A model generated the notes under the pieces. The model made no database searches and had not been told where the DNA came from. It was given only the letters and a program-made list of their open reading frames with translations. Of a stretch of 64,000 nucleotides of DNA, positions 18,417 through 26,411 are shown in pieces. The translations under genes were made by a program, and so were the position numbers. Positions within the stretch are counted from its first letter, which is position 1, and each line of letters starts with the position of its first letter. This DNA comes from Chondrus crispus (lineage: Eukaryota > Rhodophyta > Florideophyceae > Gigartinales > Gigartinaceae): NCBI RefSeq assembly GCF_000350225.1, contig NW_005178795.1:239914-303913 (forward strand), given 5' to 3'.

Positions 18417-19664
18417 CTATCTTCTTCTATTGGCGGGGTTTCCTTGCTGCCCTCCTTTTTCTTGGCGGGTTTCGCATGTGTCGAGCACAGGAACGCACTG
18501 GTCGGCTTCCGAAAGTGCACGCGTCGAAGTGGAAGTGGAATTGCGCGTCGCACCGTGTTCGCACCACTGACAGTCAGCGTGGCACCACAAATCTCCGTGA
18601 CCCTGCGGACACTCTCCACAGGCGGGGGCCCTGTGACCGCCGCAGCTTGTCGTGTTCGTTAGATGTTTGGCCGTCTCGCTGCCCGGGCCGCAGCTTGTCT
18701 CTTGCGCGCTGTGGTTTCCGCTGCAAGTCAAGCCGTGCAGATACATCATCTCCTCCTTTTCGTACACGCCGTGTTGAATGAGAAAATCTTTCCTCTCATG
18801 AAAGACGTCGTTTTCATTCCGCCATGGATAGATCCTCTTTTCCGTCGTGCAGTTGGCGCCACAGGCTCGGGCCAGAACGCCGGAGAAGGCATCCTCCGTA
18901 ATGATGGCGAGGGATTTCGACACAGCGTCAGCAACACAGGCTACCAGGCTCTGGGAAAGCATGTAGCCCCCGCCGCTCGCGTATGTCGGATATTCTTCGA
19001 GGAGATTATCAGCTTGCCCCATACCATGCATACAAAGGCCGACATAGTCCGCTCTGCGATGCTCTGCCCTCGATATGCGCTGAATCTCACCCATGTTGAC
19101 GTATGAGTCGTCATCCGTCTTAAGAACGTGACGGCAGTTTGCGATGTGCTTGTGGATGGCGCTGAAGAAGGTTTGAACCTTCCAGGTAATCTGAGTGTAC
19201 GATTCCTCCTTCGCGATCCACATAATATCGCCATGGGTATGAAACTCCTGTTGGACGGTCTCCCATTCGCCAGCCAGTAGGAAGAAGACGTCAGTTCGGT
19301 TGTATGCCCACGTGCTCCGTATCCAGTCGCGCTTTTCCTGGTACACGCCGACTTTGTTGGCCGACAAAACGCCGGCGACAACGCCCAGTTCATCGTTGTT
19401 TCCGCGGGATGCGAGGTTTGTAAAGACAGAGCGGGGGTATCGGTAGGTGACGTTCTGCCACGCCAAAACTGCAACGTCCTCTACAAAGCGAAAGGGCTGC
19501 TCGGGGTCATGCGGAGCAAGTGTCGACGTTGCGTTGGAGCGGGCGGGGTCGACGTGCCAGAGATGAGGCCACTGGATGCCGGTGAGGATGTGTTGCACGC
19601 ATGCTACGGAAAGGAGGGAGACGGCTGTGACGCAAAAGTAGCAGAAGGAAGAGCAGGACCTCAT
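18417..19664 (-). CDS. GT31 beta-1,3-galactosyltransferase-like protein with Cys-rich tail
   Basis: ATG 19662-19664, 415 residues. The frame opens 14 codons further upstream but without ATG. Seen: a type II signal anchor (about residues 5-28), a stem with NAT and NVT glycosylation sequons, then a GT31-type domain: RDWIRSTWA (about 112-120), KTDDDSYVN with the DDD metal/UDP-sugar motif (184-186), YPTYASGGGYMLS (225-237) and EDAFSGVLA (257-265). Known: GT31 enzymes add Gal or GlcNAc in beta-1,3 linkage in the Golgi. Downstream lies a Cys-rich module (about 340-397) with CGECPQGHG and WC..DC.WC, which I know only from general impression as recurrent in algal secreted or carbohydrate-active proteins; ligand unknown. 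Substrate is not predictable. Single exon as seen. Its 3' end overlaps decayed repeat-module sequence. Confidence 0.85.
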   Translation of the reverse strand: MRSCSSFCYFCVTAVSLLSVACVQHILTGIQWPHLWHVDPARSNATSTLAPHDPEQPFRFVEDVAVLAWQNVTYRYPRSVFTNLASRGNNDELGVVAGVLSANKVGVYQEKRDWIRSTWAYNRTDVFFLLAGEWETVQQEFHTHGDIMWIAKEESYTQITWKVQTFFSAIHKHIANCRHVLKTDDDSYVNMGEIQRISRAEHRRADYVGLCMHGMGQADNLLEEYPTYASGGGYMLSQSLVACVADAVSKSLAIITEDAFSGVLARACGANCTTEKRIYPWRNENDVFHERKDFLIQHGVYEKEEMMYLHGLTCSGNHSAQETSCGPGSETAKHLTNTTSCGGHRAPACGECPQGHGDLWCHADCQWCEHGATRNSTSTSTRALSEADQCVPVLDTCETRQEKGGQQGNPANRRR

Positions 19665-19986
19665 GCGTGCGCTGGATTTGGACGTCGGAGTCAGTCTAGG
19701 GCGCACTCATGAATTTGCATCGCGCCCTCGCGTGCACCTACAGTATGTATGCCGCTAGGTCGCGGGCGGACGGGGAGCCGTGAGGGCTGGAAGGGGGGGG
19801 GGGTCGCTGTCGGAAAGACAGGCAAAGTGATACCCGTGCGGGATGATCGGGGGCTATCGCAAAAAAATAAAAGAAAAGGGGGGAACAATAAAGGTTAACC
19901 GGCAGGACCGGGCGAATGAGGGGAATCGCGCTTTTTATTGTCGTGGCTTCGTTTTTGTTTTTCGCTTATCTTGGCCGGTAGTCTGC
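19665..19986. other. Upstream region of the GT31 gene
   Basis: No gene. Contains a G-run at about 19793-19802 and an A-rich stretch (aaaaaaataaaagaaaagg) at 19860-19878. No clear TATA box at the expected distance from the ATG. Confidence 0.4.
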
Positions 19987-20208
19987 TTCGACTCCCTCTG
20001 TATTTATACTACTCCCGTCCTCTTTGATTCTCTCTCCATGTTGTCTTGCACTATCACAAAATCCATGTAGGAGAGGATGAACTCTTCTTTGACCTCTGAA
20101 AATATTAAATGCTACCGTTTCGTGCATTTTAATAATTTTGTTGAGATGCATTTACTTACTACAGTAAGCATGTAAGACGTCACCGTCAAATGCTATTTTC
20201 CCACAATT
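19987..20208 (+). repeat. Direct repeat, copy 1, left of the assembly gap
   Basis: About 220 bp beginning near cgactccctctgtatttat and ending near cccacaattt. It is roughly 85-90% similar by eye to 20487-20706 on the other side of the gap. Shared landmarks are ccatgtaggagaggatg, attaaatgctaccgttt and cgtcaccgtcaaat. Copy 2 has a short internal duplication of gagaggatgc. Confidence 0.75.
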
Positions 20209-20261
20209 TGGGATGTTCAGGTAATTAGGGCGTTGTGGTTCCAGGAACACCGATGACCCCC

Positions 20262-20273
20262 GATCCTCTAGAG
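20262..20273. other. Polylinker-like sequence beside the gap
   Basis: GATCCTCTAGAG is identical to the BamHI-XbaI part of the common pUC-type polylinker. It sits about 20 bp from the run of Ns and is followed by a GC-rich stretch (gcgggcggccggcgg) unlike its surroundings. It may be unremoved cloning-vector sequence at a contig end. Twelve bases can also match by chance. Confidence 0.4.
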
Positions 20274-20293
20274 AGCGGGCGGCCGGCGGTGGC

Positions 20294-20393
20294 NNNNNNN
20301 NNNNNNNNNNNNNNNNNNNNNNNNNNNNNNNNNNNNNNNNNNNNNNNNNNNNNNNNNNNNNNNNNNNNNNNNNNNNNNNNNNNNNNNNNNNNN
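20294..20393. other. Assembly gap (100 N)
   Basis: Exactly 100 Ns, the usual placeholder for a gap of unknown size. It lies between two copies of a 220-bp direct repeat, which may explain the break. Confidence 0.99.
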
Positions 20394-20486
20394 GAGATTT
20401 TTATGTTATGAGATCGTTGGGTCGGATAGACATCTCAAATGACAAGCGAAAAACAAAAACAGAGTCTGCCGGGCAGACTCTGCCCC

Positions 20487-20706
20487 GACTCCCTCTGTAC
20501 TTATGCTACTCCCGACCTCCTTGATTCCCTCTCCATGTCATGTTTTGCACTATCACAAAAATCCATGTAGGAGAGGATGCGAGAGGATGCACTCTCCTTT
20601 GACACCTGAAATTATTAAATGCTACCGTTTAGTGCATTTTAATAATTTCGTTGAGATGCATTTATTTTCTGCAGTAAAACGTCACCGTCAAATTCTAATT
20701 TCCCAC
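20487..20706 (+). repeat. Direct repeat, copy 2, right of the assembly gap
   Basis: Partner of 19987-20208 in the same orientation. Too short and too diverged to call LTRs; the sequence between them is mostly unknown. Confidence 0.75.
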
Positions 20707-20742
20707 AGGGGCGATTGCATGGCGAGGTGCGTTACGGTACAC

Positions 20743-21333
20743 GGGGGGGTCGCGATATAGTGCCATCTTTGTTAGTGCCAGCTAGGATATAGTGCTACCC
20801 TTCTGCGGGTGGCCCGGATTTTGAGCCAAAAATGAAGGGTCTCCAGAGAGGCAGTTGGATGGACGTACTGCCCGAGAGCCACTGCCGCCACGGGAAGTGA
20901 TTATGCAGTTGCTACCTCGAATAGACTATGGCGGAAAAAGGCTTAAACCCCTAATAAACCCCTAATCCCCTAAATCCCCTAAAACCCCTATAAACCCCTA
21001 ATCCCCTAAATCCCCTAATCCCTAAATCCCCTAAATCCCTAATTGGACATCTGCAAAAGTGTAGGCTGGCATTTATAGCTGCGAGAAAGGAGGAAGTCAA
21101 TGCGACGGCCCGGCAGCCACTAATAACAGAAATTCTTGATTAGACTTGAGTCTGTAGTGAAGATACAAAGCATGAGTGATGGCGTCCTGCGAGCGGTCTT
21201 TCTGAGCAGTGATGCAAGGAAGTGGCTGCAAAAAAGCCGTAAATCTCATTATCTAACAGTGCCTGGTTCGATATAGTGCCGTTTTCGGCCCACTGACACA
21301 GGGTAGCACTATATCGCGCCCCCCCCCCCCCCC
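20743..21333. mobile_element. MITE-like element carrying telomere-like repeats
   Basis: Left end GGGGGGGTCGCGATATAGTGC (20743 on) and right end, read in reverse, a G-run followed by GCGCGATATAGTGC (21307-21333) form imperfect terminal inverted repeats. The motif GATATAGTGC recurs subterminally on both sides (about 20784 and 21270). About 590 bp, no transposase. A related short palindrome lies at 21606-21681. Target duplication not resolved because of the homopolymer ends. Confidence 0.55.
20944..21045 (+). repeat. Interstitial telomere-like repeat tract
   Basis: About 100 bp of degenerate CCCCTAAA/CCCCTAAT/CCCTAAA units, resembling plant/algal-type telomere repeats (TTTAGGG on the other strand). 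It lies inside the MITE-like element rather than at a chromosome end. Confidence 0.75.
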
Positions 21334-21918
21334 TGTATCTGAGATTGCATACAGTCTGCCATGCAATCTCAGATACTGTAACGCTGATGGGGCACCCCTC
21401 TAATGGCTCATACATCGTCATTTGAATTACAGTACAGAGCAGAAGAGGCATCGAATTTGCTGAAAACTCAGAAGAATGCAACCTATCACAGTACGCTACA
21501 TGTCCGAAAGTGAACATTTATGACAGATCGCACATCTGTCACCTCCTTACAGCACATGTAGTTCATACTGTAGGACCAGAATACTGTAGTATGACGTACA
21601 GTGCCTCCTACGATATAGTGCTATAGCGTGACATACCTCTAGCTATGGCACTATTGGGGGGATGGCACTATATAAAGGAGGCTCAAATACATATATTTGG
21701 GGACAAAGCACACTGCTAACACAAACACAACAAAGCCTGTATAACACAACTAAATAACTTCATCCTTTGAGTACTGAACCATGTCGGATGATACACGTGT
21801 GAGCTTATGATAACCTGTGCCTGAGCGTGAGCCCTAGCTCTATGTAGAGGGAAGCACTACTAAAGTAGGCACTATTGAGCGACCCCCTATATATATATAC
21901 TATATACGTCATACTACT
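21334..21918. other. Non-coding stretch with a short palindrome
   Basis: No gene. An inverted repeat at 21606-21681 pairs CCTCCTACGATATAGTGC with GCACTATATAAAGGAGG, akin to the ends of the neighbouring MITE. Two TACTGTA heptamers occur near 21565-21585. Confidence 0.45.
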
Positions 21919-22470
21919 GGGGATTTATGAAAGTATGTACAGTGCTTCCGCCTTATAAGAATAAGGACGGGAGACAGGATCCGTATTCTTATAAAGCGGT
22001 TATTCTTATCGGTGTGTTTATGATAAGGTCCAGCAAGCTCGTCAGCGCCTTCTGAAAAAGTCTAGTTGGTGCTGTACAGGTGAAAGTGCATATGAAGTCT
22101 CTCATGGTTTCTTATCTGAGCGCAAAGTAGTTTGAACAGATCAAAGATGCAGAATTGCAATGTTGAACAGGTCTATAGTCTGGGATTGAGGTTGAGAAAA
22201 ATGTTCATGTGCCGACACAGCTGACTGATATTGCTTTTTGGCCTCCTTTTTGAGGTACGTACACGCCTTGCTGTACCCCAAAATTGAGCTCATCCAGAAG
22301 TTTTTATTCTCTTGTCGCATAAGAATAAATGCTGCTCCATGTGCCTTTTTTGGGCACTCCCAACACGGGAGTCAGCCATCATATTCTATTACCGAGGATA
22401 TTCTCCAACGGACTATTCTTATAAGGCGGAAGCACTGTATATACTATATACATACTTTCATAAATCCCCA
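21919..22470. mobile_element. Second MITE-like element
   Basis: Ends are inverted repeats: GGGGATTTATGAAAGTATGTA at the left (reverse complement at 22450-22470), then ACAGTGCTTCCGCCTTATAAG, matched at 22418-22437. The right end carries an extra TATATAGTATA block between the two parts. TTATAAGAATA units recur internally. No coding capacity in 552 bp. A similar sequence, GGGGGTTTATGGAAGTATAT, occurs alone at about 25706. Confidence 0.6.
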
Positions 22471-22979
22471 ATGTTGACTCAATTTCACGAAAAGTAATGG
22501 CCTTTTTAGCGGAAAACATGTACAGAGAGCGAAACTCGGCCACTGGATGGAGGGCTATACTACAGTAGCTTTCGAACCAGTCTTCACTGGCCCAAATTTC
22601 AGGGTTTACGCCTGGCAGAATTCTGCAATTATCTTGTGAGAATTTGGCCGATGACCGTTGCAGAATTCTGCATCGAAATTTTAATTGCGAAAATTTTTAG
22701 ACGCAATTACGCTAAGAAATTTAGAAGTAAAGCCGTGAGTATTACTCGTAGCCCTTCTGTAGCCATACCCCACCCGATTGTGCTCCACAAATCCGCTACC
22801 ATGAACAGTGGTAAGCAGCGCGATTACACACAAAAGGCAATTGTTAGACGGGCAAATACCTTCAGTATTGCTCTGTGTTCCCTTGCCAAACGGCGTCAGC
22901 ATCACCCTGAACCCGTTTTTGCATCCTCGACGTGCATGTCGTTCATTGCTTCAAAGCTTCAAACTGAACAAACGAATTG

Positions 22980-23984
22980 AACAAGACAATCTCAAGAAGC
23001 AATTGCATTCATGCATCGCAGTTCTCTTTCAATTTTAATTCCTTCAGCAATTCCGACTGCGTCTTCTACTTCTGTTTTAATAAGAATGATGTTATAAGGA
23101 TTTTACATGCAATGGCTTGGCCGGATGAAAAAACAAGTACCACTCGCAACCGCTACGCTGTCTCGCCCATTTTATCAATTTGCATTGTCCTCCGCCGGCT
23201 CTGCACCCCATCTAGATGGAAGGACATGGAGTTTTTCTGTGGCAAGCATGGATCTGAACTCTCAGAAATATGCTGGGAATTCATCGAGCATCTACTGGAG
23301 ACAAGGGTTGAGTTGATAACAGGAAATATCAGCTCTCATTATCTTCAAGCTCAAGCGTAATGGTTTGCGGAGGCCATAAGAGACAAGAGTGACGGACTAG
23401 ACAACTGCGTTGTGTTTATTGATGGAACGGTTATTGGCATCGCTCGTCCAAGTGGCTTTGATAGTCAACGAGTTGCTTATAATGGACATAAAAGGAAGCA
23501 TGCACTGATATTCCAAGCCGTTAATAGCCCAGACGGAATGATACTGCATGCCCATGTTCCAATGGAAGGGCGCTGCAACGACTGGACATGGTATGTGAGA
23601 AGTGGTTTGGAAGAGCAGCTGCCAGCCTTGCTGTACGTCGAGGGCAATAAGTACTGCCTGTACTGTGACTCAGGCTACAGCAGAAGGTGGTTCATGGAAG
23701 TACCATATCAGGGCATTAATCTCAGATCTGAACAACGAGCGTTCAACAAGGCCGTGTCTTCATCGCGTATTACTGTCGAATGGATATTTAAAGAGGTGAA
23801 GATGTACTTTTCTACGCTGGACTACAAACGAAAGATGAAGGTATTGGAGTCCCCTGTGGGATCTCTCTACATTGCTGGCATGCTTCTCTGCAACATGCGA
23901 AACTGTATCAATCCGAATCAAATATCGCGCTACTTCAACTGCATGCCGCCAACTCTGGAAGAATACCTCGAGCATAAGGATTAA
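22980..23984 (+). pseudogene. PIF/Harbinger transposase (DDE_Tnp_4), one internal stop
   Basis: One frame runs from about 22980 to the stop at 23982-23984 with a single TAA at 23358-23360. The N-terminal part reads FCFNKNDVIRILHAMAWPD, then IVLRRLCTPSRWKDMEFFCGK, the helical region before the catalytic domain of Harbinger transposases. After the stop: FIDGTVIGIARPSG (first catalytic Asp), HALIFQAVNSPDGMI, YCDSGYSRRWF (second Asp) and RITVEWIFKEVK (catalytic Glu). Known: these enzymes act with a separate SANT/Myb-like protein and cut at 3-bp targets. The start is unclear: the first in-frame ATG (23112) lies inside the conserved N-terminal region. Inactive as written unless the TAA is a sequencing error. 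Confidence 0.85.
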
Positions 23985-24005
23985 TGGTTGAACTCGCTCC
24001 TTGGT

Positions 24006-24237
24006 AGCCCGCGCGGAGCGAAGCGGAGCGCGGGCGGACGAGGAGCGAGGACCAAGTCCGCGAATGCGAGCTTACGAGCTTTAACGCAGACTTGGTCGGC
24101 TGCCCCGCAGGGAGCCCGCGCGGAGCGAAGCGGAGCGCCGGCGGACGAGGAGCGAGGACCAAGTCCGCGAATGCGAGCTTACGAGCTTTAACGCAGACTT
24201 GGTCGGCTGCCCCGCAGGGAGCCCGGCGCGAGCGGAA
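24006..24237. repeat. 107-bp tandem repeat between convergent Harbinger genes
   Basis: Two copies (24006-24112, 24113-24219) and the first bases of a third. They differ by about one base pair swap (gcgcggg/gcgccgg). Each unit opens with a GC-rich hairpin: GCCCGCGC pairing with GCGCGGGC around a GGAGCGAAGCGGA loop. It sits exactly between the 3' ends of the two genes. Confidence 0.88.
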
Positions 24238-24299
24238 AACTGGCAGATGTAGCACGTGAAAACGCATTTTCCTTTAGTAAACCACCTTGAAAAGTACGC

Positions 24300-25092
24300 T
24301 CAGAGGCCTTTTTTCTTGTTGAGGGCCTCTATCAGGAGCTTGTACTTAGCTAATCCTAGCTCCTGCATCTTTTCGCGCTCTTCGCGGCGCTCCTCACGCT
24401 CGCGCTCGCGCACCGCTCTGTATGCATCGCTGCGCTCTCGCTCGAAGTTTAGTCGCTCGCGCTCTAGCTCGACTCGCGCAAAGTGGGCGTCGCGTAAATT
24501 TAGGCTGAACGCCGGCATGTCCATTGAAGGTGCAGCACGCGCGGACTTTGATTTAGCTTTCTTCGGCGTCGGTCCATCTTCTCCGTCCGTAGTGCTTCCT
24601 GAATCGGTTTGCTTTCTCTTCGTCGCTGACGCTGTAAGCGCCTTACCAATGCCTCTCTTCTCTTCGTCGCGTCTGCTTTTTGCAGTCTTCTCGGAAGTCT
24701 TGGTGGCCAACAAATCTTCTTGCGCTTGCCGCATGTCCATCAAGGGCTCGTCCACCTCCCCGAGCTCCCCTCCAATCCCTGACATGCGACTTTCGCATCT
24801 ATCGCGCTTGTCTAACTGTTCTTGAATGTGCTTGTACCGCTCGCGAACAGTCTTCAACGAAAGTTGTAACTTTCTCATGTATCGCCGGGTTTTCATTCAC
24901 CTTTCCTGCCGCCTCTTGAAACTTGCCTCGCGTCTCACCAAAGGCGGCAAGGTGAACGCCAGCGGCCGCAACTTCTCGCACTATCACGAGGTCTGGCGCA
25001 GTAGAGAATCGCGATTGCCTCCCGGCCTTGCCTTTGACAGTGACACTGTCATCGACGGGCGCGATAGGGAAAGATGGAATGACCTCGGACAT
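24300..25092 (-). pseudogene. Harbinger accessory protein (SANT/Myb-like with coiled coil), frameshifted
   Basis: From ATG 25090-25092 the frame gives FSTAPDLVIVREVAAAG, a SANT/Myb-like helix pattern (Asp-Leu-x-Leu-x-x-Glu-Val), then GKFQEAAGKVNENP. It stops at about 24799, while the neighbouring frame carries on with LSLKTVRERYKHIQEQ, an acidic/low-complexity linker, a nuclear-signal-like TPKKAKSKSARA, and a long charged helix (REREREERREEREKMQ) ending LIEALNKKKGL at 24300. The switch near 24850 is a single-base shift. Known: PIF/Harbinger elements encode such a protein to bind the ends and carry the transposase to the nucleus. Assignment rests on fold pattern and position; confidence in the exact family is moderate. 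Confidence 0.65.
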
Positions 25093-25326
25093 TTGTGGTT
25101 CAAGGGAGAGGTTGAGACGATGGGGAGGATGGGAACAAAGACTACCACAATTTGCATCAACTAAGTCAATATTTGCTCACGAGAATTGCAGTCACAGTTT
25201 CTGTAACAGCTCAATTTCTGCAATTATTCTCACGACTGGATTGCAAAATTCCGTACTTATTTATAGGTGTCACACGTATTGCAGAATTTTGCAATTATAT
25301 TTGCAGAATTGTCCAGGCGTAAACCC

Positions 25327-26013
25327 ACTATTGGTCAATGCTATCAAGTTTTATGAGAATCGCCAGTGTGAGGTGACAAAAGTGCTGATTTGCCCAAACC
25401 TCCTCAATTTTGACTTATTCCAAAAATACCAATTTTTATTTTTATTTCATATAATTTATGTTTATATTGTTTCAATGGGGATTCGGGAATTTAATGCCAG
25501 CAGTTTGCTCATTTCTGTAAAAGGCGCGTACTCTGTTTGCTTTTGTTGCAAATTTTCGCGGCAGAATGCATCAATAGTGGCATCGTGGTGAAAGCTCAGA
25601 TCATTACAGACCTATGGGTGTTTCCTTTTTCATGTAGTGGTAGCAAACAGCCGAACGGTATGCATTTGAAGTGAAATAAGTGAAAATTTGGGATGAGTGG
25701 AAATTGGGGGTTTATGGAAGTATATGTATATACTAACGTGGTCCGCAAATTAAGCCCGTGTTTTTGGTTGCAGAAACCAAAACTGGTCGGTCGCAAAGTA
25801 AATCATATAAGTGGAAATTCAATCTCGAGTTTTCATAAGTCGTGTGCAGCAGGCCTTCTCGATTTCATAATCAGCCTGGAAGGCGCTTCAACCCATCCTC
25901 ATGTGAAATTTCGTACAGCTCAAACCAATACAGAATGGCCGTTGACGACTCATCATCTTCTGACTCAGAAACTGTCGAGAGACCGACCGGGTGGGGCAGT
26001 CCGGCGAGGTTGT
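25327..26013. other. Spacer between Harbinger element and copia LTR
   Basis: No convincing gene. At 25935-26021 a short plus frame begins with ATG and a Ser/Asp-rich start (MAVDDSSSSDSETVERPTGW) and stops just inside the putative copia LTR. It could be the beginning of a host or transposon gene cut by the copia insertion, but 28 codons prove nothing. Confidence 0.4.
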
Positions 26014-26411
26014 TGGTATGACAGAAAGGGGCGCTAGTTAATGTTACCAAGGGGAAAGGGGAAACAGCAGGCTAATGCCTCGAAGCTGCAAGGGGTGAGC
26101 ACGGACGGGGACAAGGTTGTCGGTTGATCTTTCAGGTTGTTCGATGTGCTGAGGTCCGACGACGAGTAGCGTCTTGGGCCTCCCTTTATAGTCGTATTGA
26201 CTCTACAGTAAAAGTAGGCACACTACCCAAAAGGGAATGGTGTGCCACCTACACAGTACCTCCAAACGGTCGCACCCTAAACGGGTAGGCAGTAGGTAGC
26301 ACAATCCTTGGGGTATTGTTCTAGGTAGCTAAATGTAGCCTACAATATGAACCTGAATTGTAATAGATAAGGTAAATAAAGTGACTACTTGTCTAGTCAG
26401 TTACTCTGACA
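26014..26411 (-). repeat. Copia 3' LTR (minus strand), outer boundary tentative
   Basis: On the minus strand the element's polypurine tract (GTTTGGGGAG, 26412-26425) is followed directly by TGTCAGAGTAACTG, a typical LTR start, fixing 26411. The outer end is placed at TGTTGG (26014) because it gives a TG/CA end, but I have no second LTR or target duplication to confirm it. Confidence 0.5.

Larger units (their letters stand above)
22602..25326. mobile_element. PIF/Harbinger DNA transposon with two convergent genes
   Basis: Terminal inverted repeats begin GGGTTTACGCCTGG at 22602 and end in the reverse complement at 25313-25326. The subterminal GCAGAATT and GCAAT motifs occur in both orientations near each end. 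Inside lie a Harbinger transposase (plus) and a DNA-binding-type accessory gene (minus), the standard two-gene plan of this superfamily, converging on a 107-bp tandem repeat. I see no clear 3-bp target duplication. Both genes are broken. Confidence 0.75.

Noticed and set aside
19987..20706. Direct repeats around the gap as LTRs of a small retroelement
   Set aside because: No TG/CA ends, no primer or purine tract, about 10-15% divergence; left as unexplained direct repeats.
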